A stretch of 64,000 nucleotides of DNA, taken from Certhia americana (lineage: Eukaryota > Chordata > Aves > Passeriformes > Certhiidae). Under the pieces are notes generated by a model that worked only from the letters and a program-made list of their open reading frames with translations, did not search any database and was not told where the DNA came from. The position numbers and the translations under genes were made by a program. This document shows positions 46,162-57,550 of the stretch, one piece after another. Numbering within the stretch: the stretch's first letter is position 1; the number at the start of each line of letters is the position of its first letter. Location: contig CM031859.1 in assembly GCA_018697195.1 (NCBI GenBank), forward strand, positions 56,670,779-56,734,778, read 5' to 3'.

Positions 46162-49100
46162 CTGTTGTATAGGAGACAAGGATGTTAAAACAAGATCTTA
46201 CATATTAATTCTCTCTGTAAGTACTGATAAAGATGAATTTTCATGTATTTAATCATATTTCAGATTAATGCAATGGGAATTTTTTATCATAACCTTAATA
46301 GAAAAATATTGCAAACTCTCATTTTAGAGGTACTTGCTGCTTCTAGTAATTATTATTAGTTCCTCAAGACCAATATTATAAAGCTAAATTATATCAACAA
46401 GAACTAGGTTTTATGTTTCTGAATACAGTTGTGTGACTGACATTATAATTTAGAACAAAATCCAGATAAGGTAAATTTTACTTGGACAGAAAGGTCATTT
46501 TTTATTTTTTGAAAAAGTTAAGAGATTTCAAATCTTTTGTTTTTGTATGTGATAGTGTTATATAAACTTTTAATATACTTTTACATTGCCAATAGAGCTT
46601 TAGAAGAAATAGTCAGCTATGTATAGGAGCTAGAAAACAACTTTCCACTTCCTCCAAGTTTTCATATTTATTTTCCAATTTTACCCCAACTATTAAAAAA
46701 TAATAATGGCATAATAAACTTCCACAATACTTCAAATACCCTCTTATTACTTAAATGTTACTTAAGACAAAAAATTATGTAATTACTACTTAAGCAAACA
46801 TCACTCAAGTGTATATACTACTTAAATATATTTTTAAAAACATCTTTTCTTTTATTAATGGACCATGTCTCTATGTAAGGTTCTTCAGGAATATTTTTAT
46901 ATTAATGAAGGTACACTCAGGCATCACTGGACCCACTCTATGTTCAAAAGGTTTACAGAGAGATTCAAAGAAAAATTATAGCGGTGTGAATTTTTTTTCT
47001 TGAGATTTTTTTTTCTTTAGTTAGTGATGGTATTTGCAGTTGATAGAAGTTTGCCCTTGCCTGAACTAAGAGCCACTATTCTCCACTCCTGTTATATGGC
47101 GTCCCACCAGCTCAAATTGTGGTTGTACCAATCTCTGCATCTGCACCTGCTGGCAGAACACCCACTGGCAGCTGCACATTTAAATCCTTCAAGCACACTG
47201 TGTGTAGTTTAGGTCTTCTAGATGATGCAGTGATTTTTCAAAATATGATTTTACCTCTCTGAATCACTGAGTTAACTCTGAAATGCTACTCAGGTAATAA
47301 ATTTTCTCATAGAAATAAATAGTGGTGCCTGATTTCTTTACAGAAATATTTCATACTGTTCTTTGAATACCTTGGCACTTATCATTGACTGAGCCTGAAT
47401 CAGTGGGAAACTGAATGCAATTATTATCTTGTGAATGAAGCCATAACAGTGTGGCACTGAGAGTTTCAGAAAGCTGAAGAAAAAGGCAGAAATTTTACTT
47501 TCTGTTCCATCTACTTTTGTCAAGGTAGGGGACAGGAAGCACAGGAAGCAAGAGCATATACCAGTGTTGTTGACAGATTGACACTAAACAGAACACAACT
47601 GGCTGCAACTGGTTAAACAGGTCTCCTGAGCAAAAACCCCAACCTTCCCCACCCTCCCCTACCCTCAAACCCCCAAAAATCTGAAAACAGAACAAAACTA
47701 AAAACCAGCAAAACCAATTCCTCCAAAAGGGAAAATTTTAATACTTCTATAGGAGGACAGGTGAAATAAAAGGTTATCAAGCATGACGAACTCTGCTTAC
47801 AGTGGATGTACTCAAGCCCCACACAAAAGTAGAGATATTTTGGTCACCATTCACTTCTTTTCCATATTTAGGCAGTGTACATAAGAGGGATACTCTGTTT
47901 ACCTGGGACCACTTTTGACCCAAATTTATTCTCACATGTAGATCACCATGAATCACAGAAATAGGATTCAAAGGAGGAGGAAAGGAGGGCAAATATTGAA
48001 ACACACAACACCAGAACAGTGGGAAAAAAATTGGTAACTGAGTTGGCAAGGAACTTTCTTCTCCTTCCCCTGCCAGCACTTTCTCAAGTGATTGTCTCAG
48101 TGCATTCCCACTGCATGGTAGTCCCAGGCACTGTCCCATGTACTGGAGAACTGTGCAAGAGTGACTATGAGATTGTCCTGGCAGACTGACACAGATGTCA
48201 GTGTTAGCACATGATGTCTGAAAAAGCTATCACCTTCACCTTGTAAACTCTACTAGTAAAGTATTTCTAAATAAGGCCACTGAGGTGGTTGGGGTCTTTG
48301 GGTAAAAAACAGCAGAAGTTACGAGTCACTGGAAAGGCAATGATAGAGCTGGAAGCATTTCAATAGCTATTCTAGGAATTAAGGTGGAAACAGATTATAT
48401 TCTCATTATTTTCAAAAATACAAAACAAAGCAATGTGAAAATGCATCTCAAGAAGCTGAGATTTGACCCTTTCAGCCACAAGGAGTGGAAAGAAAATTCT
48501 TAGTGCCTATCAGGAAGCTCTGAAAAGGACATTTTGTATTGAATATATTTTGATTATAAAAACCACCAAAAATAAGGTTTTAAAAAAAATAAAAGCAAGT
48601 CACTTTCTTAGGGATGAACTGCAGTATTTAGAAAAACAGATATTAATCATCTTAATTCTGAGATGACTTTACAGTTGCAAAAAAAGAGCTTAAATAGAGT
48701 GCCCAAGTAATGTTCATCTGCACAGATCAAAGCTTCAGGAAAGATTTGAGATCTCAAGACAAATGAATGCAAGAAGATTGCCCTAACTCCCTTCAAATAA
48801 TTATAGCTATGACTAGACACAACAACAGTAGGAAATTATCCACTTAGTAATGATTTCTGGACATTCAAATCTCAAAGGCCTGATATGTTTAAACTTACAG
48901 AGACACTCCAGTTAATGCTGGCAGCAATGAAAGGAAATGAAATGGATGGCATTTGTGAAAGCAAAGGCAGTTAGATGCTAAGGCAAACATATGCTAAAAA
49001 TGGTTGTGAATTACTTTTTGCTATCAGACACTAACTCAGACACTGTGCTGTGAGATATAAGGCAGGAGAGGGAGAAGGACATAACTCTTCCTGTAATCCA

Positions 49101-49863
49101 CCCTGAGTCTAAGGGAAGGTCAGTTGAAAAAGTTGTGGGAACTGAAACTACTGGGGCCACATGGGAGCTCTGGTATGAAAATTGACTTATTTTACTTGAT
49201 TTTTACCAGGATTCTTGGCAGTAACAAACATGGGTGGAGAAAAAATGTGTACCACTTGACTTCACAGAAGAATCATAAACTCTGAATCTAGTAATAGTAA
49301 AAACTCTGAATCAGTTTTTCCCTGCAGCAAAAGCTGCGCCAGTTCCTGATTTGTTACAAATTACTCTAGCACATAGCAAAACCAAATCAGTTTGCTCTCC
49401 AAGGAAAAATTATCAAATGAAGGCCCCATGGTGAATTATATAACTCAGTACTCGACAGAAAACTCTACAACATGCTTTTCAAATGCTATATGCATTGATA
49501 ATTTAGTAAAAAATAAACAAAATTAGAATGAAGATTTTCTCCAGTTATGAGCGAAGGCAAAGAGCCAAACTACATGAGAACTGTTAGGAGCTTTAGGTTC
49601 CTTGGTACAAATGAATCTGAAGTAGACTAAACGTAGGGGACATACACTCATAGACATAGTGATGCATTACACACAGGCACTCAAGACCTCCTCCGCGCTG
49701 GTTATTGACATATTTGCATGCTTCTGTTTTTAAGGTTTCCTCATATGGTGCACACAAATACAATTCAAGGCATGGTAATGTATCATTAAAAAAAGAATTT
49801 GCATTCCTTCTATGTATAAATAGTATGTGTTTTAGTGATGTATAAATACACACGATTACTTGC
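46162..49863 (-). other. SYNE1: 3.7-kb intron with GC donor
   Basis: It starts with the GC donor of exon 49864-50011. The only distinct element is a C-rich block at 47637-47674 (G-rich in the transcript). Weak open frames at 47777-48139 and elsewhere lack splice and family support. No transposon recognised. Confidence 0.5.
47637..47674 (-). other. G-quadruplex motif in SYNE1 intron
   Basis: On the minus strand (the transcript strand) six G runs of three to five bases follow one another. The first five, from 47674, have loops of 5, 2, 1 and 1 bases, satisfying the usual G3+N1-7 rule with one run to spare. Structure formation is inferred. Confidence 0.75.
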
Positions 49864-50011
49864 CTCATGTTCCCTCTGTTGCTCTAAAAGCCTTTGGTAG
49901 TTTCCTGAAACCTCTACTGCCAACTTCTGCTCAGTCTGAACTAATAAATCCATCCAAGTCCCACATTTCTCTAAGAAGGTCTGCTGCTGCAGCAAGAAAG
50001 ACTGCAACTTA
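49864..50011 (-). CDS. SYNE1: SYNE1 exon with GC-type donor: spectrin repeat
   Basis: One base of Ser plus 49 codons (residues 607-655). It reads KLQSFLLQQQTFLEKCGTWM, LVQTEQKLAVEVSGNY and LLEQQREHE. The acceptor tract is a (CTTT)n microsatellite ending TTTCAG. The donor is GAG|GCAAGT, a GC-type site. The nearby GCAA|GTAATC would add four bases and break the frame with the next exon. The intron to the right (50012-50303) is only 292 bp and carries a 17-bp near-perfect direct repeat (50161-50194). Confidence 0.95.
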
Positions 50012-50303
50012 CTGAAAGAAAGAAAGAAAGAGAGGTAAATCCAAATCAGATGGTAACACCTTTCCCACTTAGCTGCCTCATTGAATTTATTTAGTCAATA
50101 CTTAGAAAACTAGCAGCCCTACTTGTTTCAAATCCTGTTAATTTGTGGCAAAATGAGCATCTCAGGTCAATGGCTTTGCTCAGGTCAATGCTTTGTAAGT
50201 ACACAAAAGAAAAGGAACTTAGGTTAATAAAATACATTTCTATATTCTGCAAAACATATACTTTCTCGGAGAAAACTGTAGAACAATCTTTACTTATCCC
50301 CAC

Positions 50304-50458
50304 CTGAATCTCTCTGTAGTCTGAGATGAGATTAGAGACCAATGTCTGTTCAGGTTCTGCATCCTTTTGATTTCCTTGTCATTCAGAGGAAGCCTGTAAC
50401 CCAGCTCATTTAGACGGTCCAAATCAGTGGCCATGCTGCTGAACTTCAGCATTCGACT
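50304..50458 (-). CDS. SYNE1: SYNE1 exon: spectrin repeat
   Basis: Fifty-one codons (residues 555-605) plus two bases. It begins SRMLKFSSMATDLDRLNELG and contains LPLNDKEIKRMQNLNRHWSL, ending TTERF. This is one of the stretches most alike to mammals in the window. The acceptor is GTTTGTTGCAG and the donor AG|GTGGGG. The 1,057-bp intron to the right (50459-51515) has no recognised element. Confidence 0.97.
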
Positions 50459-51515
50459 CTGCAACAAACAAGAAGTGATAACTGGGAAGTTCAGGAATTA
50501 CATTATTATTGACTTGAAAATTATGAACTAGCATTAGTTAAATTTAAAACGGCCTTGGTTGCCACCAAGTGGTAAGCAATCTCTATGCCAAGGAAAAAAA
50601 CTGCATTTTCTGTTTCCATCTTCTGGTCCCAGATCAGGGGAAGACTGGTCATGTATAAAAGTGTGCAGAGAAGTATACTCAAATTGCATTGAAATGTTTT
50701 TGCTGCATTGGGGATTTGCAGCTTAGAGCTGAAGAAAAAGGCTGGTGTTCAAAGCCATACGGTTATACTGTCAAAATAAGTGAGCCTTTTCCCTTGTTTC
50801 TTAGCCTGAATTGTAGGCTGGTAAATTCCCACTGAAGTTATTCAACTTCTTATTCTTAGGGGTTTTTTTTTGCAGTGCAGAAATACTCGAGCCACTCCAT
50901 AAGGAATAATGCCCTGCTTTTTAGCATGTCCAAAGCGGAATTCTGTCTATAGTTAATCTCGATAGAGAAATAATGGAAAAGTACAATGACAAAAACAGAC
51001 TAGATGGCAAAGTTCAGCAACTTCCTGACACGGCCTCTGGAAAAAGGAGAGGGGAAAAAAGAAGATCCACAAAAAGAAAAGTGTTAAGACCTCAAATGGA
51101 GATCACACAGTACACACAATGAATTTTTCTTCAATATATCAAGTTACCCAAACGTATAAATTACTTCACACCTAAATGAGATATCACTGAGATAGGAATT
51201 GAATAAATTCAAAAAGGTTGGGAGAAAACAAGATGAAGGAAATCTCCAAAACCTGCTACAGTATCCATGCCCATTTTGATCTGTTATTTATTTTATTCTG
51301 AACGGTTTGACTGCCCTTTTCATCTTTACTCAGGGACAATACAATAATAATTCCTTGACTGCCATCAAACTTCAATTTCTCAGTCTTACTCTCTTCATGA
51401 GTGATAGTCCTTTACCACCTACAGAATGCAGATATGATATCTATGCATACCCTGCACTACAAATAACCAGGCCAACAGAGGAAAAGCCCCAGCACTTCCT
51501 TTGTTCATTAGTCAC

Positions 51516-51662
51516 CTTGAGTTGCTCCATTCTACTCTGTATTGCCGGGACATCAGATGAGGGACTGGGATCCTGTTCTTTCAATGTTTCTTCTGCTTCT
51601 GTTATCCAGGTCTCAAGGACTTCCAGGCTCTTGGCAAAGGTTTGATAGTCCAGGACTCCAGC
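51516..51662 (-). CDS. SYNE1: SYNE1 exon: spectrin repeat
   Basis: Forty-nine codons (residues 506-554), phase 0/0. It starts AGVLDYQTFAKSLEVLETWI and contains EETLKEQDPSPSSD, ending RMEQLK. The acceptor is CTTTTGTATTCAAG and the donor AAG|GTGACT. The intron to the right (51663-52613, 951 bp) is featureless. Confidence 0.96.
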
Positions 51663-52613
51663 CTTGAATACAAAAGGATGCACAGTTAATACCTTTGGCT
51701 TCACAGCCTCCTTATTGACATCACACTCCAGCTTATCCTTATTATAGATTTTCAAACAGTTGAATTGGCTAGGAGCAATTGTAACTACTGCTTTGCATGC
51801 AGACTGTGGAATTAGTTGGATTTTTTTGAGGTTAGAAGCAGATTTTTGATCACAGCAAAGGCCAGCATTTCAGCAAAGTGCATAAATGTCTCCTTATTTT
51901 CAGATAGATAATCTTTCCTAACCTTCTTTGATGAAAGAAACTCTTCTGTTTAATTCATTGCCAGAGAAAACTGGTAACACTTACTGCAATTTTAGATTAA
52001 AAACTTTTCTTGTGTTTTGTCTCCTCACATTACAGTGATACTATAAGCACATCCCAGACACTACTGGATTTCTTGAATAAATCCTCTTTTCTCTCAAAGA
52101 GAAGCTGTTGCCTTTGTGGTTGTCCTTTAGTCCCTGGTGACACATGCAATTTGGCAACATGTACGAAACAGGCTTTGACACAAATGGTAGATGTCAGTCT
52201 GGTCACTGACATCAACAGGAACACCAAAAAATAAATTCTACACAATATTCAGAATCTGTCGTTTCTTTTACTGTTGAAGAAATAGGTATGAAGAGTGGTT
52301 CTCTTCAGGGGAGCAGAGCTGTGGATCCAGCTGCTAGCACTATTGTTGTGTGCTGAAAACATGGCCACATTGGTATTCCAGACAGATGTTTTCCTGCATG
52401 AGGTTTGCTACCCCTTTCCCAGACCTTCTTACAAGGTCTCTTTGCTGGACTTGAACATATTTTCTACTCTCAGCTTTGGCTTCCAGAAAAGTCTAGGAAA
52501 AGCTGATTAACAGGTAACACTACCCTCTTCTCCCAGGCAGACTTAGGTAATTTATGTGTTTTCAGGATCCACAGGATGATCACATTTAAGGACTGTTATC
52601 ACTGTCTGTGTAC

Positions 52614-52796
52614 CTGAAGTGCAGCCTGTTGCTTGCGGAGAGCCTGCTCTAGGGATGACAGATTCTGGTTCAGAGACAGATGATCAGACTGTATGGCTGC
52701 TGCTGCTGAAGCCTCCACCTGGCTTTTTAGTTCCTCCCCCAGTTCTTGAAGAACAACCAGAGACTCCTGTGCTGTTTTCAAATCCATGAGTACGTC
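52614..52796 (-). CDS. SYNE1: SYNE1 exon: spectrin repeat
   Basis: Sixty-one codons (residues 445-505), phase 0/0. It contains LVVLQELGEELKSQVEASAA and IQSDHLSLNQNLSSLEQAL, ending QAALQ. An Ala-rich stretch (SAAAAI) marks the loop between helices. The acceptor is ATGTGTTGCCACAG and the donor CAG|GTACAC. The intron to the right (52797-54024, 1.2 kb) holds a short T run (53359-53370) and nothing else. Confidence 0.95.
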
Positions 52797-54024
52797 CTGT
52801 GGCAACACATTGAATAAGGACATGAATAGTTAACCTGACGCTCTGGTGGTATCATCATCCCCTGATGTAAAGGAAGAGTGAAATGACTGAACTCAGGTAC
52901 TGTAAGGAAAACATATTATTTACTACTGCATTTCCATATCAAACTTTCCAGCTACATTCTGTATGACTTGAAGAATGAAAAAGGTATGTCAAAAAATCTG
53001 TATTGATTGGAACAGAAAAAAGAGAGTGCTCAACTACCTTTGAGCAAGCCTTAGCTGTTGATGAAGCAGTAACTGTTGAGAGAAACCTTTAGAATTTACT
53101 GATTTAATGATGCTCCTGAGCAATAGCAGCCCTCACTGTGAATTGATTCAGGTGTAGGCCTCCCTCTTCTTCCTGCCATGATTAATCAGGAGGGATGAAA
53201 AAATAACTTTTGTAAATGGCCTAACATAATTGTTCAAGAATGGGACATCAGGAAATAAATTATTTGAACCAAACAATTTGAATTGCCAGTCCATGGTGTC
53301 TGACCGTGGCAGCAAATGCTCCAAAAGATCATGAACATGTTTATTTTTCAACAATAACTTTTTTTTTTTTTCCCCTCACTGCAATTGTTTTGCTTACATT
53401 TGGACAATTCACATTTAATTTTTTTTTGGTCAATGACACTTAACATTAACTTAAGCTCAAAATAAGCAAAATGTAAGCATAGAGGGGAGATAAACCATTC
53501 TGCAGCCTTGAGATACAATCTTGAAAAAGGAAGAATATCAAGGCTTCAGAGTAAATGGTGTCCTTCCATAGGGAAGGACAAAGACATATCCATCAATCTG
53601 AAAACGTCAACAGTCTTGACTGGTGAGAATATAGCCAAAGGATTTTAAATTTCTTTCTATTATAAGGAACTCAAAAGACTTGGTAGACATACTTTCCAAG
53701 CATGAATACCTTAATTAAGCAGGTACTTAAGACTGAATCAAATGATTTATTTTATCAACCTTCTCCAGACAGAAGACTTTAATACAAGCTTCTGAAACAA
53801 TATCACAACAACTAATGGAGGGATCAAAATTTAGAGACACTCAAGAGATTTGTGTAGCAGGCATAAAGTTGTCTCCCCTATGCCTAAGCTGCACCACTAA
53901 AATGAAATAACCTAGTATACAAGATTCCAAAAGACCAACTACAGAGTTTAGCACTGGGGAGAGCCTCTTGAGATTCTTTTAACCCAGAGAGCTGAGAAAA
54001 GCTGCAAAGCTTAACTGAACATAC

Positions 54025-54229
54025 ATTGCAGTCCTGAATCCAAGCAGTAACTTCATCATCAGCGATGTCTTTGCTGGTTGCAGTCTTCAGGAGCTCATTG
54101 GTCTGGTCTTCTCGCTGATGGACTGTGGAAGAGCACTGCTGGTAGCAGTCCTTGTACCTCTGCCACAGCTGGAGCAGGGCCCTGCTGGCACGCAGCCGCT
54201 CTGCAATCTCCTGCAGGAGGTTGTTCCAC
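54025..54229 (-). CDS. SYNE1: SYNE1 exon: spectrin repeat
   Basis: One base of Arg plus 68 codons (residues 377-444). It begins WNNLLQEIAERLRASRALLQ and contains LWQRYKDCYQQC and DEVTAWIQDCN. The exon is GC-rich compared with its surroundings. The acceptor is CAGTCTCTTTCCCAG and the donor AAT|GTATGT. The intron to the right (54230-55670, 1.4 kb) is AT-rich and shows nothing. Confidence 0.97.
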
Positions 54230-55670
54230 CTGGGAAAGAGACTGCATGAGCCATCGAAGCCTGGGAGTCCACAGTAACTATCTGAGCCCCTCTTTCTCTC
54301 TGCTGTTTCCCATGGTCTCTTTTAAAAAAAATTTGGTAATAATCAAGATACAGACATTTGGTAAAATAATAATACCAAACCAAGAAATTTCTGTTTCAAT
54401 ACCAAATCAGGCTGTTCTGAGCTGTCAAAATGTGTGTGATCTGTGCTACATCTTGGATACTGTTTATTAATGCTGGTGGTCAGAGCTGCAGCATGCTTTT
54501 TCTAGTGAACTTCCTTCTATTTCTACTTATGACCCTTGGCATCACAAAGCATCCATGACCAACTGCACTGCCAGTAGAAGATTCCTGTGAGGACCTAAGA
54601 GGCCCAGAATAGCTATAAACAAAGCACCATTTCTTCTCCTGCCATTTCCTCCCAAACTCTGATGCAATATTTGAAGTCACAAAGCTCTGTGTAACTCCCT
54701 TGTAAAATACTCCCAGACATATTAAAAATCTTTGTATTTCTATTATCCAATCAAATATCTAATCTCCCTTTGAATCCTTTCCTATAATAATTCCCCATTG
54801 AATTTTTTTCTCTAATAGCAATCAGGAACACATGCTTTCTCAAATGCTCTTGTAGTTACCAAACTACCTAATTGTTTCCTTACCAAAGAAAACCAAAGTA
54901 TTTCTCAATTATTGTTATTATTATATGATGAAAAGCAAAGGTTTGGGAGCAAAAAGTTAGCCAGTCATCACTCAAACTGTTAAATTCTATGGTATCTTTC
55001 ATGAAATGGTGTTAAATAATCCCTCCTCCCACTTCCAGTTTCTAGGACAGGACTGAATACAAATAATAATAAATTTGGTGTGATTCTGTTTTCAGAAAAA
55101 TTCCCAGCTTTCCACCAAACTATCCTTTTTCTTCTGAATCCTCCCTTCCTATATCTGAGTAAACCTTTTTACTAGTTCTTGCCTGAATTCAAAGTTGGGG
55201 GAGCTGTTTGCCAAGGTACTGGTGAGTGGCTTGGATCATCCTGTCCAGGAAGGCTGTAGGATGCCCTTCCTACAACTAGAAATAACAACCTAAAATTTGG
55301 GGAAGCTGATACAAACCACTGAAACACTGCAAACAAAATTTTCAGACACAGTTCTCAAATTTCAAGCACGGTATTATTTTCCAGCATGGTATTTATGAAT
55401 CTTGGTCGGCAGTCAAGCTCAGAGCAAAACTACTGACATTAATGCACAAATGCTCACTGGAGAAGGTATTTCATTTATTATGAGAAGTAAATGAGAGTTT
55501 TACACCAGTCCTTGGCAAAAGGAATAATCCTGCCTGTTTCAACAATCCCCTCATGACCCCAGGAACTTAAAATAGTAAAATGTGAGAAAAATAGGGACAA
55601 TGGAAAATTGGATAATGGATAAATACAGATTTGCTACTGAAATTAAGTTTAACACAAAGACATTTTCTAC

Positions 55671-55804
55671 CTCATATTCACTTCTTTCAAAGTGTTTGTA
55701 AGTGTTTCAGTCACCGGTGGGTGACATTCTTTCAACAATTCATTGGTCACAGAACCAAATTTCTGTAAGCTATTCTCTTGTTTTTCCAAATCATCTTGCA
55801 GGCT
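55671..55804 (-). CDS. SYNE1: SYNE1 exon: spectrin repeat
   Basis: Forty-four codons (residues 332-375) plus two bases. It starts SLQDDLEKQENSLQKFG and contains LLKECHPPVTETLTNTLKEV, ending NM before the shared Arg; NMRWNNLL is formed across the junction. The acceptor is ATTCTACTTTAG and the donor AG|GTAGAA. The intron to the right (55805-56474, 670 bp) is empty. Confidence 0.96.
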
Positions 55805-56474
55805 CTAAAGTAGAATAATAAGGAAACAAAACAAAAACATGAGTTAACAGAACTCCATGATGTAGAAACATTTCAACATAGTATGCAACAACTGCATTAG
55901 GTTATGAATGAAAACTTGATTTTATGTGTTTCATATAAATAAGTTAATATAAAGATTGTTCCTAGATTAATTTGATTTTATATCAAATATAGCAAAAAAG
56001 TAAATTTTAACCTTGTATTTTTGCAAAATGTAAAAATCTTGCAAAAGAAATTATTCTTAACAAGGACTTTTTTGCAGAATAAGTAAGCAAGTGGACTGAT
56101 TCAGATTTTAAAACTTAACAGATGGATGAAAACTAACTAACATCTTCCTGTTTAGATCTCAACACCCACCTGTAGCTCTGAAGCCTGGTGAAGTAGCATG
56201 AGAAATTTTAGTTTCAATGGCCATTAGCATGATCAAAAACTTGTAAAATCTGATGACTCAAAATTATAAAGTATGACACCTAAAATCTAAAGAAACCCCA
56301 ACTACCCCAAATTATTTTTTCTGCAAAATGAAACGTGCAGTGGCTGGTTTATAATATGTTCTCTTAATGTCATGGGATTTTAATGTGCCAGTATGTCTTC
56401 ACTTCTACCTCTTATAAGCCAAAATCTACAGTTATCTGCATCCATGCAATTTCAGACAAAGCTAACTCTTTCAC

Positions 56475-56645
56475 CTGAAGTTTATCAACTTGGACTTTCA
56501 CAGCTTCCAGAGAACCAGTAAGAAGATAAAAACGGGACAAAGAATATCTGGCTTCTGTCAGGTAACTGTTCAGTTCTTCATAAGCCACTTTGTAAATGCT
56601 CCACTGATCAAGAACAGATTGCAACAATATCTTCAGTTGGCTAAC
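56475..56645 (-). CDS. SYNE1: SYNE1 exon: spectrin repeat
   Basis: Fifty-seven codons (residues 275-331), phase 0/0. It begins VSQLKILLQSVLDQWSIYK and contains YLTEARYSLSRFYLLTGSLE, ending QVDKLQ. The acceptor CCTCCTCCCAG is preceded at 22 nt by a run of 21 T in the transcript (A run 56668-56688). The donor is CAG|GTGAAA. Nothing else is seen in intron 56646-57394. Confidence 0.96.
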
Positions 56646-57394
56646 CTGGGAGGAGGGAGGAATAAACAAAAAAAAAAAAAAAAAAAAAGCATTAAAGCTA
56701 TTTGGGATTTGTTTAAATTATTTTCTTCCTTTGGATCTCACATGCTTCTTGTCCTGCATGCCTAATCTTAAGTCTATCGGATAATGAAGATTTTGTACAA
56801 CCATCAGCTGGGCTTACACTGGGAACAGCATAAAATTCTACTTCATTTTATCAAGATTGGATGCAAGTGATGATAAAAGATGTAAAAAATTCATTTTACT
56901 TTGATCCAAAGTAGGATCAAGAGAAATTTCTTGAGACTATACATATCCTAAGGCAGGGAAATCCACTGGTGGAAATCAGCAGAAAGGCTAGCACTAACAC
57001 ACTGCATTCCTCCTGAGAAGGCAACCTGATGGCAATCAAACTCTGAGCGCTGAAAATTAATGCTGATCTTTTCCTTATTCTGTGTGACCTGTGGGCCTGT
57101 AAAGTTAATTCCTGACAGATAATTTGGTACCTTTATACTAAATATCAGGAAGCATCTAAAAGCTTCAATTGCTATGACTAAAAGCATTGTCGAAAACATA
57201 AATATTATGCCCATTTTATGTGGAGTGTACACACAAACTTGGGGATTGATGGCTAGAGAGATGGAAAGAGGGACATGATTCAGAATCTCTTCCCCTACAA
57301 CACAGAAGAAATCCACTAGCTGCAATGGTTAATTCTCCCTCTCCTTCATGCCTTATTCCTGGAGCTGTAATCTTCCCCTTATGGATTCTTTTAC

Positions 57395-57550
57395 CATGTG
57401 ATCCAAATTGGCCCAGGAATGGTTAATTTCTTTCAGTGTACTCATAACAGCAGTAGAGACTTCTTGTTTCTTGTTCTGTACCAAAGAAAGACCACTCCGT
57501 TCTACATTTTCTACTTCTTTTTCCTTTGTTCTTATTGATTCTTCTAATTC
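57395..57550 (-). CDS. SYNE1: SYNE1 exon: spectrin repeat
   Basis: Fifty-two codons (residues 223-274), phase 0/0. It begins ELEESIRTKEKEVENVE and contains LVQNKKQEVSTAVMSTLKEI, then SWANLDHM. The acceptor TTTTGTTTTAG is fed by a (TTTG)n microsatellite (57562-57597). The donor is ATG|GTAAAA. Confidence 0.95.

Noticed and set aside
47777..48139. 120-codon minus-strand frame in intron 46162-49863
   Set aside because: No motif, no acceptor/donor that keeps phase with neighbouring exons, and no counterpart in nesprin-1.
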